6,475 nt of DNA from the NCBI GenBank assembly GCA_027053695.1, contig JALUHL010000074.1, forward strand, positions 6,402 through 12,876. The letters are read 5' to 3'. The stretch is from Ghiorsea sp. (GTDB lineage: Bacteria; Pseudomonadota; Zetaproteobacteria; Mariprofundales; Mariprofundaceae). Each line of letters starts with the position of its first letter. Position 1 is the first letter of the stretch. Shown piece by piece: positions 1-6,475 of this stretch. The notes under the pieces were generated by a model. It did no database searches. It was not told the origin of the DNA and saw nothing but the letters and a program-made list of their open reading frames with translations. A program made the translations under genes and the position numbers.

Positions 1-662
1 GGAATATCTACGCCAATATGTTGATTCACCCGAAATTCAACGCCTTCAGCTTCCATTTGCTGCATACGGCGGTCAATCACGGCTTTATCGAATTTAAAGT
101 TTGGAATGCCATAACGCATCAAACCACCGATTCGATTTTGTTTTTCAAAGACCACCACATCATGACCTGCTCGTGCCAACTGTTGCGCACAAGCCAAACC
201 CGAAGGCCCTGAGCCAACGATAGCTACTTTCTTGCCTGTTTTTTCTTCGGCAGGCTCAGGCTTAATCCAGCCTTTCTCAAAGCCTTTCTCAACAATAGAA
301 AGCTCGATATTTTTGATGGTTACAGCATCACCAATTAAGTTGACTGTACAAGCTTCTTCGCAAGGTGCAGGGCAAATACGGCCTGTAAACTCAGGGAAGT
401 TGTTGGTGGAATGCAATACATTTAACGCTTCACACCATTGACCATGATACACCAAATCATTCCAATCAGGGATGATGTTGTTGACAGGGCAACCATTATG
501 ACAAAATGGAATACCGCAATCCATGCAACGCGCACCTTGAGTTTTTAAATCATCTTCAGCTGGAAGCTTGGAAAACTCTTTGAAATTTGTCACACGTTCT
601 GCAACGGGTGCATAAGTCAGGTTTTGACGTTCAAATTCTTTGAAACCTGTTGGCTTACCCAT
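1..662 (-). CDS. gltD: Glutamate synthase (NADPH) small subunit, N-terminal part; C-terminus beyond window
   Basis: Beta subunit of GOGAT: it oxidises NADPH on FAD and passes electrons through [4Fe-4S] clusters to the GltB FMN, in the cytoplasm. Reading leftwards from the ATG at 662, 220 complete codons are visible, starting [20 protein letters not shown], a typical GltD N-terminus. Seen: a C-x2-C-x4-C-x3-C cluster (Cys46, 49, 54, 58), a second group Cys97, Cys101 and Cys105 in an [10 protein letters not shown] context, and the FAD Rossmann motif [12 protein letters not shown] (about 146-157) ending in FEK near 174, followed by [12 protein letters not shown]. Family members are roughly 470-490 residues, so a little under half is present; the NADPH-binding half lies off the left edge. 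The start is supported by AAGGAGG six bases upstream, inside the end of gltB. The ATG overlaps the gltB stop codon region by 8 nt, implying translational coupling and fixed stoichiometry. The frame is intact with no sign of decay. Confidence 0.96.
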   Translation of the reverse strand, partial: MGKPTGFKEFERQNLTYAPVAERVTNFKEFSKLPAEDDLKTQGARCMDCGIPFCHNGCPVNNIIPDWNDLVYHGQWCEALNVLHSTNNFPEFTGRICPAPCEEACTVNLIGDAVTIKNIELSIVEKGFEKGWIKPEPAEEKTGKKVAIVGSGPSGLACAQQLARAGHDVVVFEKQNRIGGLMRYGIPNFKFDKAVIDRRMQQMEAEGVEFRVNQHIGVDI

Positions 663-3600
663 GCGTAGCCTCCTTGGCTTGAGATTCGGTTTTGCGCTCA
701 GCAAGCGCGCGTTTGTAGTCCACGGGCATCACTTTGATGAACTTAGCCAATGCAGCATCCCAGTTATCCAAAATGTCTTTGCCGCGTGTTGAATTGGTGT
801 AGTGCACATGACGAGAAATCATATTGAATAATACCTGTGCATCATTTTGGTCGATGCTGTGCTGAATATTCAAGGATTCAGTGGCATGGGCAGCAGAGGC
901 AGAGCCTTCTAGCTTTTCAAGCGCTACTTGCGCCATATTACAGCGGTTTTTAAAGTCGCCAGAAGCATCGTAAACAAATGCCATGCCGCCTGACATGCCT
1001 GCTGCAAAGTTGCGCCCTGTTTCACCAAGAATAGCAACCGTACCACCTGTCATATATTCGCAGCCATGGTCGCCCACGCCTTCAACGACTGCTGCAGCAC
1101 CAGAGTTGCGCACTGCAAAACGCTCGCCTGCAATACCGCTGAAATAGACTTCACCAGCAATGGCACCAAACAATACAGTGTTACCCACAATACTGTTTTC
1201 TTCGGCTTTGATGGGCGTTTCTTCCGGTGGGCGAATGCTGATGCGACCACCAGACAAACCTTTACCCACATAATCATTACCTACGCCAACAAGGTTGATA
1301 CTTACGCCATGGGCTAACCATGCGCCAAGCGATTGACCCGCTGTGCCTTTAGCGTTAATGACAATGGTATCCTCTGGTAAACCTGCATGGCCATATTTCT
1401 TGGCTACTTTGCCCGAAAGCATGGTGCCAAAGCTTCTGTCCACATTGCAAATATCTGTTTCAATGGTGACAGGCGTTTGATTGTCCAACGCAGGCTGCGC
1501 TTGTACAATCAATTTATTATCAATCAATTTGTCTAAACCATGATCTTGAGCGATAGCATGGTGGGGTCTATCTTCAGATTCCACTTGCTTGAAGATAGGC
1601 GTTAAATCAATGCCCTGTGATTTCCAATGGCGAACCGCATCATTGGTATCCAACATATCCACGCGACCAATCATTTCATCAAAGGTTTTAAAGCCCAGTT
1701 CAGCCATAATTTCACGGGTTTCTTCAGCAACATACATAAAGTAATTCACTACATCTTCAGGTTTACCCACGAATTTTTTGCGCAGTGCTGCATCTTGTGT
1801 GGCAACACCCACTGGGCAGGTATTGAGATGACATTTACGCATCATCACACAACCTTCTGCGACCAAAGCAATCGTGCCAAAGGCGACTTCATCAGCACCC
1901 AATAACGCAGCAATCGCCACATCACGGCCTGTACGCATTTGTCCATCAGCTTGCAAACGTGTGCGGCTACGCAAACGGTTGAGCAATAATGTTTGCTGGG
2001 TTTCAGCCAATCCCACTTCCCATGCAGAACCTGCATATTTGATGGAGGTGAGCGGAGATGCGCCTGTACCACCATCGTGACCTGCAATCACTACATGGTC
2101 AGCATGCGCTTTGACCACACCAGCAGCCACAGTACCTACACCAATTTCAGATACCAATTTCACAGAAATATCAGCATCGGTATTGGTGTTTTTCAAATCG
2201 AAAATCAATTGCGCCAAATCTTCAATGGAATAAATATCATGATGCGGTGGTGGAGAAATCAAACCCACACCCGGCGTGGAGTGACGTACTTTACCAATGC
2301 GCTCATCCACCTTATGCCCAGGCAATTGCCCACCTTCGCCCGGTTTTGCGCCTTGCGCCATTTTGATTTGAATTTGGTCAGCATTTGCCAAATATTCAGC
2401 GGTCACACCAAAGCGACCTGATGCGACCTGCTTAATGGCGGAACGCATAGAATCGCCATTGGCAAGAGGGGTAAAACGCTCTACTTCTTCTCCGCCTTCA
2501 CCCGTGTTGGACTTACCACCCAAACGGTTCATGGCAATCGCCAGTGTGCTGTGTGCTTCATGTGAAATCGAACCAAATGACATTGCACCTGTGGCAAAGC
2601 GTTTGACAATGCTCGTTGCTGGCTCGACTTCATCTATAGAAATTGATTTACCTTTGTTAAATTTAAATAGGCTGCGTAACGTGACCAAGCGACCTTGTTG
2701 ATTGTTGATAATATTAGCAAATTCTTTGTACAAACCATAGTTGCCTGTGCGCACGGCATGTTGCAGTTTGGCAATGGTTTCAGGCGTAAGCAGATGTTGC
2801 TCGCCGCGCACACGCCATTCGTATTCGCCGCCCACATCAAGCATTTTCTTGTGAATCATGGAGTTGCCATAAGCCAGCTGATGACGCATCACCGCTTCCC
2901 TGGCAACCTCATCCAAACCAATACCTTCAATTTGTGTGGCTGTGCCTGTGAAATACTTATCAACGAATTCAGTTGAAAGGCCAAAGGCCTCAAAGATTTG
3001 AGCGCCACAATAGGATTGATAGGTTGAAATACCCATTTTAGACATCACTTTGAACAAACCTTTGCCCACTGCTTTGATAAAATTGGCAATGATGGTTTCA
3101 TCATCCAAATCATCGGATAAATGGCCGCATTGGCGCATATCAATCAAGGTTTCAAATGCCAAATATGGGTTCACAGCTTCTGCGCCGAACCCTGCCAATG
3201 TTGCAAAATGTTGGGTTTCACGAGCAGAACCCGTTTCCACCACAAGCCCAGTTTCTACGCGTAAACCTTCGCGGATTAAGTGTTGATGCACAGCCGAAGT
3301 GGCAAGCAAAGCAGGGATAGGAATATGCTGCTCATCCATATCACGATCACTTAAGATGATGATATTAAATTGATCCAGTACGGCGCGTTCAGCTTGTTTG
3401 CATAAATTCTCAACGGCAACATCCATGCCTGCAGCACCTGAATCGGCAGGATAACACATAGACAATGTCACCGTACGGAATTTGCCATCTGTGGTTTGAT
3501 GAATATGGCGAATTTTTTCCAAATCCCTGTTGCTTAGAATGGGTTGATGCACTTCCAAACGTAAGCTTGGCTCTTCATCGCCTAAGCCCAATAAATTGGG

Positions 3601-5253
3601 GTTGGGGCCAATGATAGAGGTTAAGCTCATCACCATTTCTTCACGGATGGGGTCAATGGGTGGGTTGGTGACCTGTGCAAAGAGCTGACGGAAATAATTG
3701 TATAAAGGTTTAGCGCGGTTGGACAACACAGCGTGTGGCGTATCGTTACCCATAGAGCCAGTAGCTTCCATGCCTGTTTCTGCCATGGGTGCCATCAAGA
3801 ATTTAAGGTTTTCTTTGGTATAACCAAAAGCCTGTTGTTTATTCAGCAAGGTATCGTGGTCAGGTTGCGCCACATCAACATCAGCATGCAAATCTTCAAT
3901 TTGAATTTGGGTTTCAGCTAAGATTTTAGCGTAGTCTTGTGCATTGGCGAGTTCATTTTTGATGGTTTCATCATCAATGATTTGACCTTTTTCCAAATCA
4001 ATCAAAAACATTTTACCCGGTTGCAAACGCCATTTTTTGATGATTTTCTCTTCAGGGATGTCTAATACACCCATTTCAGATGCCATCACCACCAAATCAT
4101 CATCGGTCACCAAATAACGCGCTGGACGTAGACCATTGCGGTCTAGGGTTGCGCCAATTTGTATGCCATCTGTGAAGGCAACGGCTGCTGGACCATCCCA
4201 AGGCTCCATCAATGCTGCGTGATGCTCGTAAAAGGCTTTACGTTTGGCATCCATAGCATGGTTGCCCGCCCAAGCTTCTGGAATCAAAAGCATGGCAGCA
4301 TGGGTCAGCGAATAACCACCCATGACCAATAGTTCCAATGCATTATCAAAACATGCGGTATCGGATTGATTTTCAGGAATTAAAGGCCAAACTTTATCAA
4401 GGTCATCACCCAAATATTTGGATTTCATGGAGTGACGGCGCGCGTTCATCCAGTTGATATTACCACGAACCGTGTTGATTTCACCATTGTGCGCCACCAT
4501 ACGGAAAGGATGCGCCAATTCCCAAGATGGGAAGGTGTTGGTAGAAAAACGCTGATGCACCAATGCCAATGCAGATTTCATGCGAGCATCTTGCAGATCT
4601 GTAAAATATGTGCCGACCTGATGCGATAAGAACATACCTTTATACACAATTGTACGGCTGGACAATGAATTGACATAGAATTTTGCCTTATCATCAAAAG
4701 CCTTATCAGCAATCGCATTTTCAAAGATTTTACGCATCACAAAGAGTTTGCGTTCAAAGGCTTGCTGGTCAGCGCAGTTGGAGCCGCGACCAATAAAGAC
4801 TTGGCGGGTGACAGGCTCGCAAGCCAACACGCTTTCAGGTAAGTCAGCATGGGTTGCATCCACAGGTACATCGCGCCAACCCAATAAGGTTTGCCCTTCA
4901 GCAGCAATGGTATCTTCAATGATTTGTTCGCAAGCAGCGCGATGCGCATCATCTTGCGGCAAGAAAATCATGCCTACGCCGTATTCACCAGCAGCAGGAA
5001 GCGCAATATCCGAATCAGAAGCAACGGCTTGGAAAAAGTCATCAGGAATTTGAATCAAAATGCCTGCACCATCACCTTCTCTAGGGTCAGCGCCTGCCGC
5101 GCCACGGTGGGTAAGGCGAAGCAAAATCTCCAAACCTTTCTCTACAATACCATGGCTTTTTTCATTCTTAATGTGTGCAACAAAACCCACGCCGCATGCA
5201 TCATGCTCATTCTGCGGGTTGTATAATCCTTGCTTTTTCGGCATTTGCGTCAT
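655..5253 (-). CDS. gltB: Glutamate synthase (NADPH) large subunit
   Basis: Alpha subunit of GOGAT: it hydrolyses glutamine, channels the ammonia, and reductively aminates 2-oxoglutarate to glutamate. Numbered from the chosen start (1532 aa, normal for the family), residues 1-19 are a short propeptide before Cys20 (DACGVGF), the expected N-terminal nucleophile of the class II amidotransferase domain. Arg235 with FSTNTFP, Asn256-Gly257 in NGEINT and DRNGLRP (371-377) belong to the same domain. The central domain follows (e.g. [16 protein letters not shown]). The FMN/2-oxoglutarate domain holds [11 protein letters not shown] (Lys914), [15 protein letters not shown] and [11 protein letters not shown]. 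Cys1135, Cys1141 and Cys1146 (C-x5-C-x4-C) should bind the [3Fe-4S] cluster. The C-terminal GXGXG beta-helix includes GGRISIRPP near 1335. The frame stays open to 5367 (38 more residues), but the ATG at 5253 has GGAG six bases upstream and conserved sequence begins just after it. The likely promoter lies inside the longer version. First gene of the gltBD operon. Confidence 0.97.
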   Translation of the reverse strand: MTQMPKKQGLYNPQNEHDACGVGFVAHIKNEKSHGIVEKGLEILLRLTHRGAAGADPREGDGAGILIQIPDDFFQAVASDSDIALPAAGEYGVGMIFLPQDDAHRAACEQIIEDTIAAEGQTLLGWRDVPVDATHADLPESVLACEPVTRQVFIGRGSNCADQQAFERKLFVMRKIFENAIADKAFDDKAKFYVNSLSSRTIVYKGMFLSHQVGTYFTDLQDARMKSALALVHQRFSTNTFPSWELAHPFRMVAHNGEINTVRGNINWMNARRHSMKSKYLGDDLDKVWPLIPENQSDTACFDNALELLVMGGYSLTHAAMLLIPEAWAGNHAMDAKRKAFYEHHAALMEPWDGPAAVAFTDGIQIGATLDRNGLRPARYLVTDDDLVVMASEMGVLDIPEEKIIKKWRLQPGKMFLIDLEKGQIIDDETIKNELANAQDYAKILAETQIQIEDLHADVDVAQPDHDTLLNKQQAFGYTKENLKFLMAPMAETGMEATGSMGNDTPHAVLSNRAKPLYNYFRQLFAQVTNPPIDPIREEMVMSLTSIIGPNPNLLGLGDEEPSLRLEVHQPILSNRDLEKIRHIHQTTDGKFRTVTLSMCYPADSGAAGMDVAVENLCKQAERAVLDQFNIIILSDRDMDEQHIPIPALLATSAVHQHLIREGLRVETGLVVETGSARETQHFATLAGFGAEAVNPYLAFETLIDMRQCGHLSDDLDDETIIANFIKAVGKGLFKVMSKMGISTYQSYCGAQIFEAFGLSTEFVDKYFTGTATQIEGIGLDEVAREAVMRHQLAYGNSMIHKKMLDVGGEYEWRVRGEQHLLTPETIAKLQHAVRTGNYGLYKEFANIINNQQGRLVTLRSLFKFNKGKSISIDEVEPATSIVKRFATGAMSFGSISHEAHSTLAIAMNRLGGKSNTGEGGEEVERFTPLANGDSMRSAIKQVASGRFGVTAEYLANADQIQIKMAQGAKPGEGGQLPGHKVDERIGKVRHSTPGVGLISPPPHHDIYSIEDLAQLIFDLKNTNTDADISVKLVSEIGVGTVAAGVVKAHADHVVIAGHDGGTGASPLTSIKYAGSAWEVGLAETQQTLLLNRLRSRTRLQADGQMRTGRDVAIAALLGADEVAFGTIALVAEGCVMMRKCHLNTCPVGVATQDAALRKKFVGKPEDVVNYFMYVAEETREIMAELGFKTFDEMIGRVDMLDTNDAVRHWKSQGIDLTPIFKQVESEDRPHHAIAQDHGLDKLIDNKLIVQAQPALDNQTPVTIETDICNVDRSFGTMLSGKVAKKYGHAGLPEDTIVINAKGTAGQSLGAWLAHGVSINLVGVGNDYVGKGLSGGRISIRPPEETPIKAEENSIVGNTVLFGAIAGEVYFSGIAGERFAVRNSGAAAVVEGVGDHGCEYMTGGTVAILGETGRNFAAGMSGGMAFVYDASGDFKNRCNMAQVALEKLEGSASAAHATESLNIQHSIDQNDAQVLFNMISRHVHYTNSTRGKDILDNWDAALAKFIKVMPVDYKRALAERKTESQAKEATHG
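669..675 (-). promoter_or_regulatory. Ribosome binding site of gltD, inside the gltB 3' end
   Basis: On the minus strand AAGGAGG stands six bases before the gltD ATG (662-660). It is a full consensus SD site embedded in the last gltB codons. It fixes the gltD start and suggests that gltD can recruit ribosomes itself as well as through coupling to gltB termination. Confidence 0.85.
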
Positions 5254-5259
5254 TAGCAA

Positions 5260-5265
5260 CTCCAA
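5260..5265 (-). promoter_or_regulatory. Ribosome binding site of gltB
   Basis: Minus-strand TTGGAG with a six-base spacer to the ATG at 5253. This decides the start: it favours the 1532-aa form beginning MTQMPKK over the 1570-residue reading that opens at 5367, whose first 38 residues look like translated leader. A second in-frame ATG three codons further in (MPKK) is possible but less well spaced from the SD. Confidence 0.7.
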
Positions 5266-5322
5266 TTCAAAAAACTTTTCTCGCTTACTCTCTATCTCAA
5301 CCTTTATTTCAAAAGGCTGCGC

Positions 5323-5351
5323 AGGATAACGAATTTTGAGGCTTTTGTCAT
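5323..5351 (-). promoter_or_regulatory. Candidate sigma70 promoter for gltBD
   Basis: On the minus strand ATGACA (5351-5346, five of six matches to the -35 consensus) is separated by exactly 17 bases from TATCCT (5328-5323, four of six matches to the -10 consensus). Transcription would start near 5316, leaving a leader of about 60 bases before the gltB ATG. No obvious attenuator or riboswitch fold was seen in that leader. Identified by eye only. Confidence 0.4.
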
Positions 5352-5354
5352 GGC

Positions 5355-5360
5355 TATAAT
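5355..5360 (+). promoter_or_regulatory. Candidate -10 element for the marR-like operon (distal)
   Basis: A perfect TATAAT on the plus strand, about 90 bases upstream of the regulator start. No good -35 sits 16-18 bases upstream, since that stretch is AT-rich without a TTGACA-like hexamer. It lies within an imperfect 13-base palindrome (5353-5365, arms GCTA and TAGC), so protein binding there could block transcription. It also overlaps the upstream side of the leftward gltB promoter. Confidence 0.25.
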
Positions 5361-5383
5361 TTAGCATGTTTTATAAGGCTCAT

Positions 5384-5412
5384 TTGATTGCAATACACAA
5401 TGATTGCATTAT
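5384..5412 (+). promoter_or_regulatory. Candidate promoter for the marR-like operon (proximal)
   Basis: TTGATT (5384-5389, four of six to the -35 consensus), a 17-base spacer, and CATTAT (5407-5412, four of six to the -10 consensus). It would start transcription near 5419, about 34 bases before the regulator ATG. The spacer contains the inverted repeat described separately, the classic placement for repression by an autoregulating MarR protein. Confidence 0.3.
5389..5408 (+). repeat. Inverted repeat, possible MarR operator
   Basis: Arms TGCAAT (5389-5394) and ATTGCA (5403-5408) are perfect reverse complements around an 8-base centre, 20 bases in all. The heptamer GATTGCA also occurs twice in direct orientation (5386-5392 and 5402-5408), and ATTGCAAT (5387-5394) is itself a palindrome. 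MarR-family dimers commonly bind palindromes of roughly this size between their own gene and a divergent neighbour. Assignment as an operator is inference from position and symmetry. Confidence 0.35.
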
Positions 5413-5439
5413 ACAACTAAATAAGCTAAGGTTCGCCGC

Positions 5440-5445
5440 AAGGAG
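5440..5445 (+). promoter_or_regulatory. Ribosome binding site of the marR-like gene
   Basis: AAGGAG with a seven-base spacer to the ATG at 5453. It decides the start: the frame is open from 5366, but the extra 29 residues precede this SD, include the candidate promoter and operator, and have no family character. Confidence 0.75.
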
Positions 5446-5452
5446 TGTTGTT

Positions 5453-5914
5453 ATGGATGATTTGAGTACATTTCAGTTGGAGCAAGCTTTTGGCTTTCAT
5501 GTCAATCGCGTGTCGTTTTTGATGACAGAGGAAATTGAGAAGCGGTTTACTAAGGCGGGTTTACCCATTGTTGCACAGGACTTTGCCATTCTGTTCAGGT
5601 TGTTCAGTGGTGGTACGTTGAGCCAAGCGCAAATTGTGGATTTGATGATGCGAGATAAAACAACAGTGACAAGGCGCTTGGACGGATTAGTGAAAAAAGG
5701 ATTGATTGAACGCAAGCCCAATGCAGAAGATAGAAGGCGATTTGATATATGCATCACGCAACAGGGTAAGGACACCTTAGATATCGCATTTCCCTTAGCC
5801 AGAGACTTTCAAAAGGAATTGGTCAAGGATGTTCCTCAGCAAGATAAAGAAGTGACGATTCAGACATTGCGAAAAATTATGCTCAGTTTGATGGAACTAC
5901 GAGAAGGAAAGTAA
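5453..5914 (+). CDS. MarR-family winged helix-turn-helix transcriptional regulator
   Basis: A 153-aa cytoplasmic DNA-binding protein of normal MarR size. Residues 5-35 form an amphipathic helical stretch (FQLEQAFGFHVNRVSFLM) typical of the dimerisation region. The winged helix domain runs from about 38 to 105: LSQAQIVDLMMRDKTTVTRRLDGLVKKGLIER holds the helix-turn-helix with its recognition helix around TTVTRRLDGLVKKG. The wing carries AEDRRRFDICITQQGK, matching the family's D-x-R...T-x-x-G signature (Asp93, Arg95, Thr102, Gly105). The C-terminal helices (about 106-150) would complete the dimer interface. No metal-binding set of residues is evident; the single visible cysteine, Cys100, lies in the wing strand. 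Such proteins usually repress their own operon and release DNA on binding a small hydrophobic or phenolic ligand or on oxidation. Here the likely targets are the two downstream genes, 50 bases away with no terminator between, and possibly divergent gltB. The ligand cannot be read from sequence. Confidence 0.9.
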   Translation: MDDLSTFQLEQAFGFHVNRVSFLMTEEIEKRFTKAGLPIVAQDFAILFRLFSGGTLSQAQIVDLMMRDKTTVTRRLDGLVKKGLIERKPNAEDRRRFDICITQQGKDTLDIAFPLARDFQKELVKDVPQQDKEVTIQTLRKIMLSLMELREGK

Positions 5915-5964
5915 ACCAACTTAAAGCCATAACAATGAGAAGTAAATCAAGGAAGTAATTAGAG

Positions 5965-6384
5965 ATGACAGATAAAAAAATAAAAAAATGTGATGTGGCG
6001 CGCTTGGTCATTGCGACTGTGGCAGTGCTGTTTGGCGTATTAACCATCAAGTCTGGTGGTGATGTCTTATTTTGGAGTGAAGATGCGCGTGTTGCAGCGG
6101 GCAATTATATCCCCTTTGTACTGTGGTTTAATTTTGTGTCGGGCTTTTTCTATATCATTGCAGGTATCGCTTTGTATATGCGTCAACCATGGGTGATATA
6201 TTTAGCAGGAGCTATTTTGCTCGGTATTATCACGGTATTTTCAGCTTTGGGTTTAAGCATATATATCGCTGATATTGCTTATGAAACGCGTACCATTGCA
6301 GCCATGTTTTTGCGCACTGCGGTGTGGACTGTGATTACATTTTTATCGTATAAAGTTTTTCAACATCAAAGGAGTGACGTATGA
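5965..6384 (+). CDS. Small four-helix integral membrane protein, function unknown
   Basis: A 139-aa protein not recognised as a named family. Four hydrophobic segments are visible: about 11-28, 48-71, 76-101 and 110-131. Charges follow the positive-inside rule: a lysine-rich N-terminus (KKIKK), an MRQP turn between helices 2 and 3, and a KVFQHQR tail would be cytoplasmic. The loops 29-47 (with DVLFWSEDAR) and 102-109 (ADIAYETR) would face the periplasm. There is no signal peptide cleavage site and no catalytic motif. The start at 5965 has AAGGA about eleven bases upstream, a slightly long spacing; no better start is seen. The gene follows the MarR-like regulator by 50 bases without a terminator. 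Its stop overlaps the next start as ATGA (6381-6384), so it is probably co-transcribed with the regulator and translationally coupled to the exported protein. An accessory role in an envelope or transport system is inferred from context only. Confidence 0.85.
   Translation: MTDKKIKKCDVARLVIATVAVLFGVLTIKSGGDVLFWSEDARVAAGNYIPFVLWFNFVSGFFYIIAGIALYMRQPWVIYLAGAILLGIITVFSALGLSIYIADIAYETRTIAAMFLRTAVWTVITFLSYKVFQHQRSDV
6368..6374 (+). promoter_or_regulatory. Ribosome binding site of the right-edge exported protein gene
   Basis: AAAGGAG six bases before the ATG at 6381, inside the end of the membrane protein gene. It supports a true gene start even though only 31 codons are in view. Confidence 0.8.
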
Positions 6385-6475
6385 ATATCAAGATGATTAT
6401 TGCAGCTGCAATGCTAAGCATTTTAGCTGTGCCTATGGCTTATGCAGAGCCAACAGGTTTGGAAGTGATGAAGCG
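6381..6475 (+). CDS. Exported protein, N-terminal fragment with Sec signal peptide; continues past the window
   Basis: Thirty-one codons are visible before the right edge. The translation opens with MNIKMIIAAAMLSILAVPMAYA: a short basic N-region (Lys4), a hydrophobic core and an Ala-x-Ala site, with cleavage expected after residue 22 to leave a mature start EPTGLEVMKR. No lipobox cysteine is present, so a soluble periplasmic or outer-membrane protein is expected rather than a lipoprotein. The start overlaps the preceding stop by ATGA and has a strong SD, so it belongs to the same operon as the MarR-like regulator and the membrane protein. The G-L-E-V-M-K-R start of the mature chain resembles the beginning of LolA-like 'outer membrane lipoprotein-sorting' proteins that often sit beside RND/MMPL-type exporters. 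Ten residues are far too few to assign it. Confidence 0.8.
   Translation, partial: MNIKMIIAAAMLSILAVPMAYAEPTGLEVMK

Noticed and set aside
18..441. Two short plus-strand open frames at the left edge
   Set aside because: They are antisense to gltD, whose cysteine clusters and FAD motif are unmistakable. They have no SD or family character.
1993..2421. 142-codon open frame on the plus strand inside gltB
   Set aside because: It is antisense to the strongly conserved FMN domain of gltB, has a composition rich in His, Thr and Cys typical of a shadow frame, and shows no domain. The same applies to the other open frames within 655-5253 on either strand.
5254..5367. N-terminal extension of GltB by 38 residues to an ATG at 5367
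   Set aside because: The extension is not GltB-like, would place the start upstream of a plausible promoter, and lacks an SD as good as the GGAG before 5253.
5366..5452. N-terminal extension of the MarR-like protein by 29 residues
   Set aside because: AAGGAG seven bases before the ATG at 5453 gives a normal 153-aa family member. The extra region contains the candidate promoter and inverted repeat.
5915..5964. Possible terminator between the MarR-like gene and the membrane protein gene
   Set aside because: The 50 bases contain no GC-rich stem followed by a T run, so transcription most likely reads through.
5883..6104. 73-codon minus-strand open frame across the marR / membrane protein gap
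   Set aside because: It overlaps two well-supported plus-strand genes and has no recognisable feature; it is a shadow frame.

Overview
The window comes from a Gram-negative, probably proteobacterial, chromosome of moderate-to-low GC content. The evidence is a proteobacterial-type NADPH glutamate synthase pair, consensus Shine-Dalgarno (SD) sites, sigma70-like promoter elements, and a Sec-type signal peptide on the right-edge gene. The sequence alone does not fix the genus. No mobile element, CRISPR array, tRNA or rRNA was seen.

Left part (1-5253, minus strand): the glutamate synthase operon, transcribed right to left as gltB then gltD. GltB (1532 aa from the start chosen here) is complete and carries the glutaminase, FMN-binding, [3Fe-4S] and C-terminal beta-helix signatures. 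GltD follows with an 8-nt overlap and is cut by the left edge after 220 codons, which hold the two Cys clusters and the FAD dinucleotide-binding motif. Together they form GOGAT, which turns glutamine plus 2-oxoglutarate into two glutamates using NADPH, and so acts with glutamine synthetase in ammonium assimilation.

Middle (5254-5452): a 199-bp divergent promoter region. It holds a reasonable sigma70-like promoter for gltB, candidate promoters for the rightward genes, and a perfect 6-bp-arm inverted repeat that could be an operator.

Right part (5453-6475, plus strand): a compact, apparently co-transcribed set. It consists of a MarR-family winged-helix regulator, a small four-helix inner-membrane protein of unknown function, and the first 31 codons of an exported protein with a clear signal peptide. 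The last two overlap by ATGA. The arrangement suggests a MarR-autoregulated envelope or transport operon continuing past the right edge. Most of the window is ordinary core metabolism; the rightward operon is the only part with real functional uncertainty.
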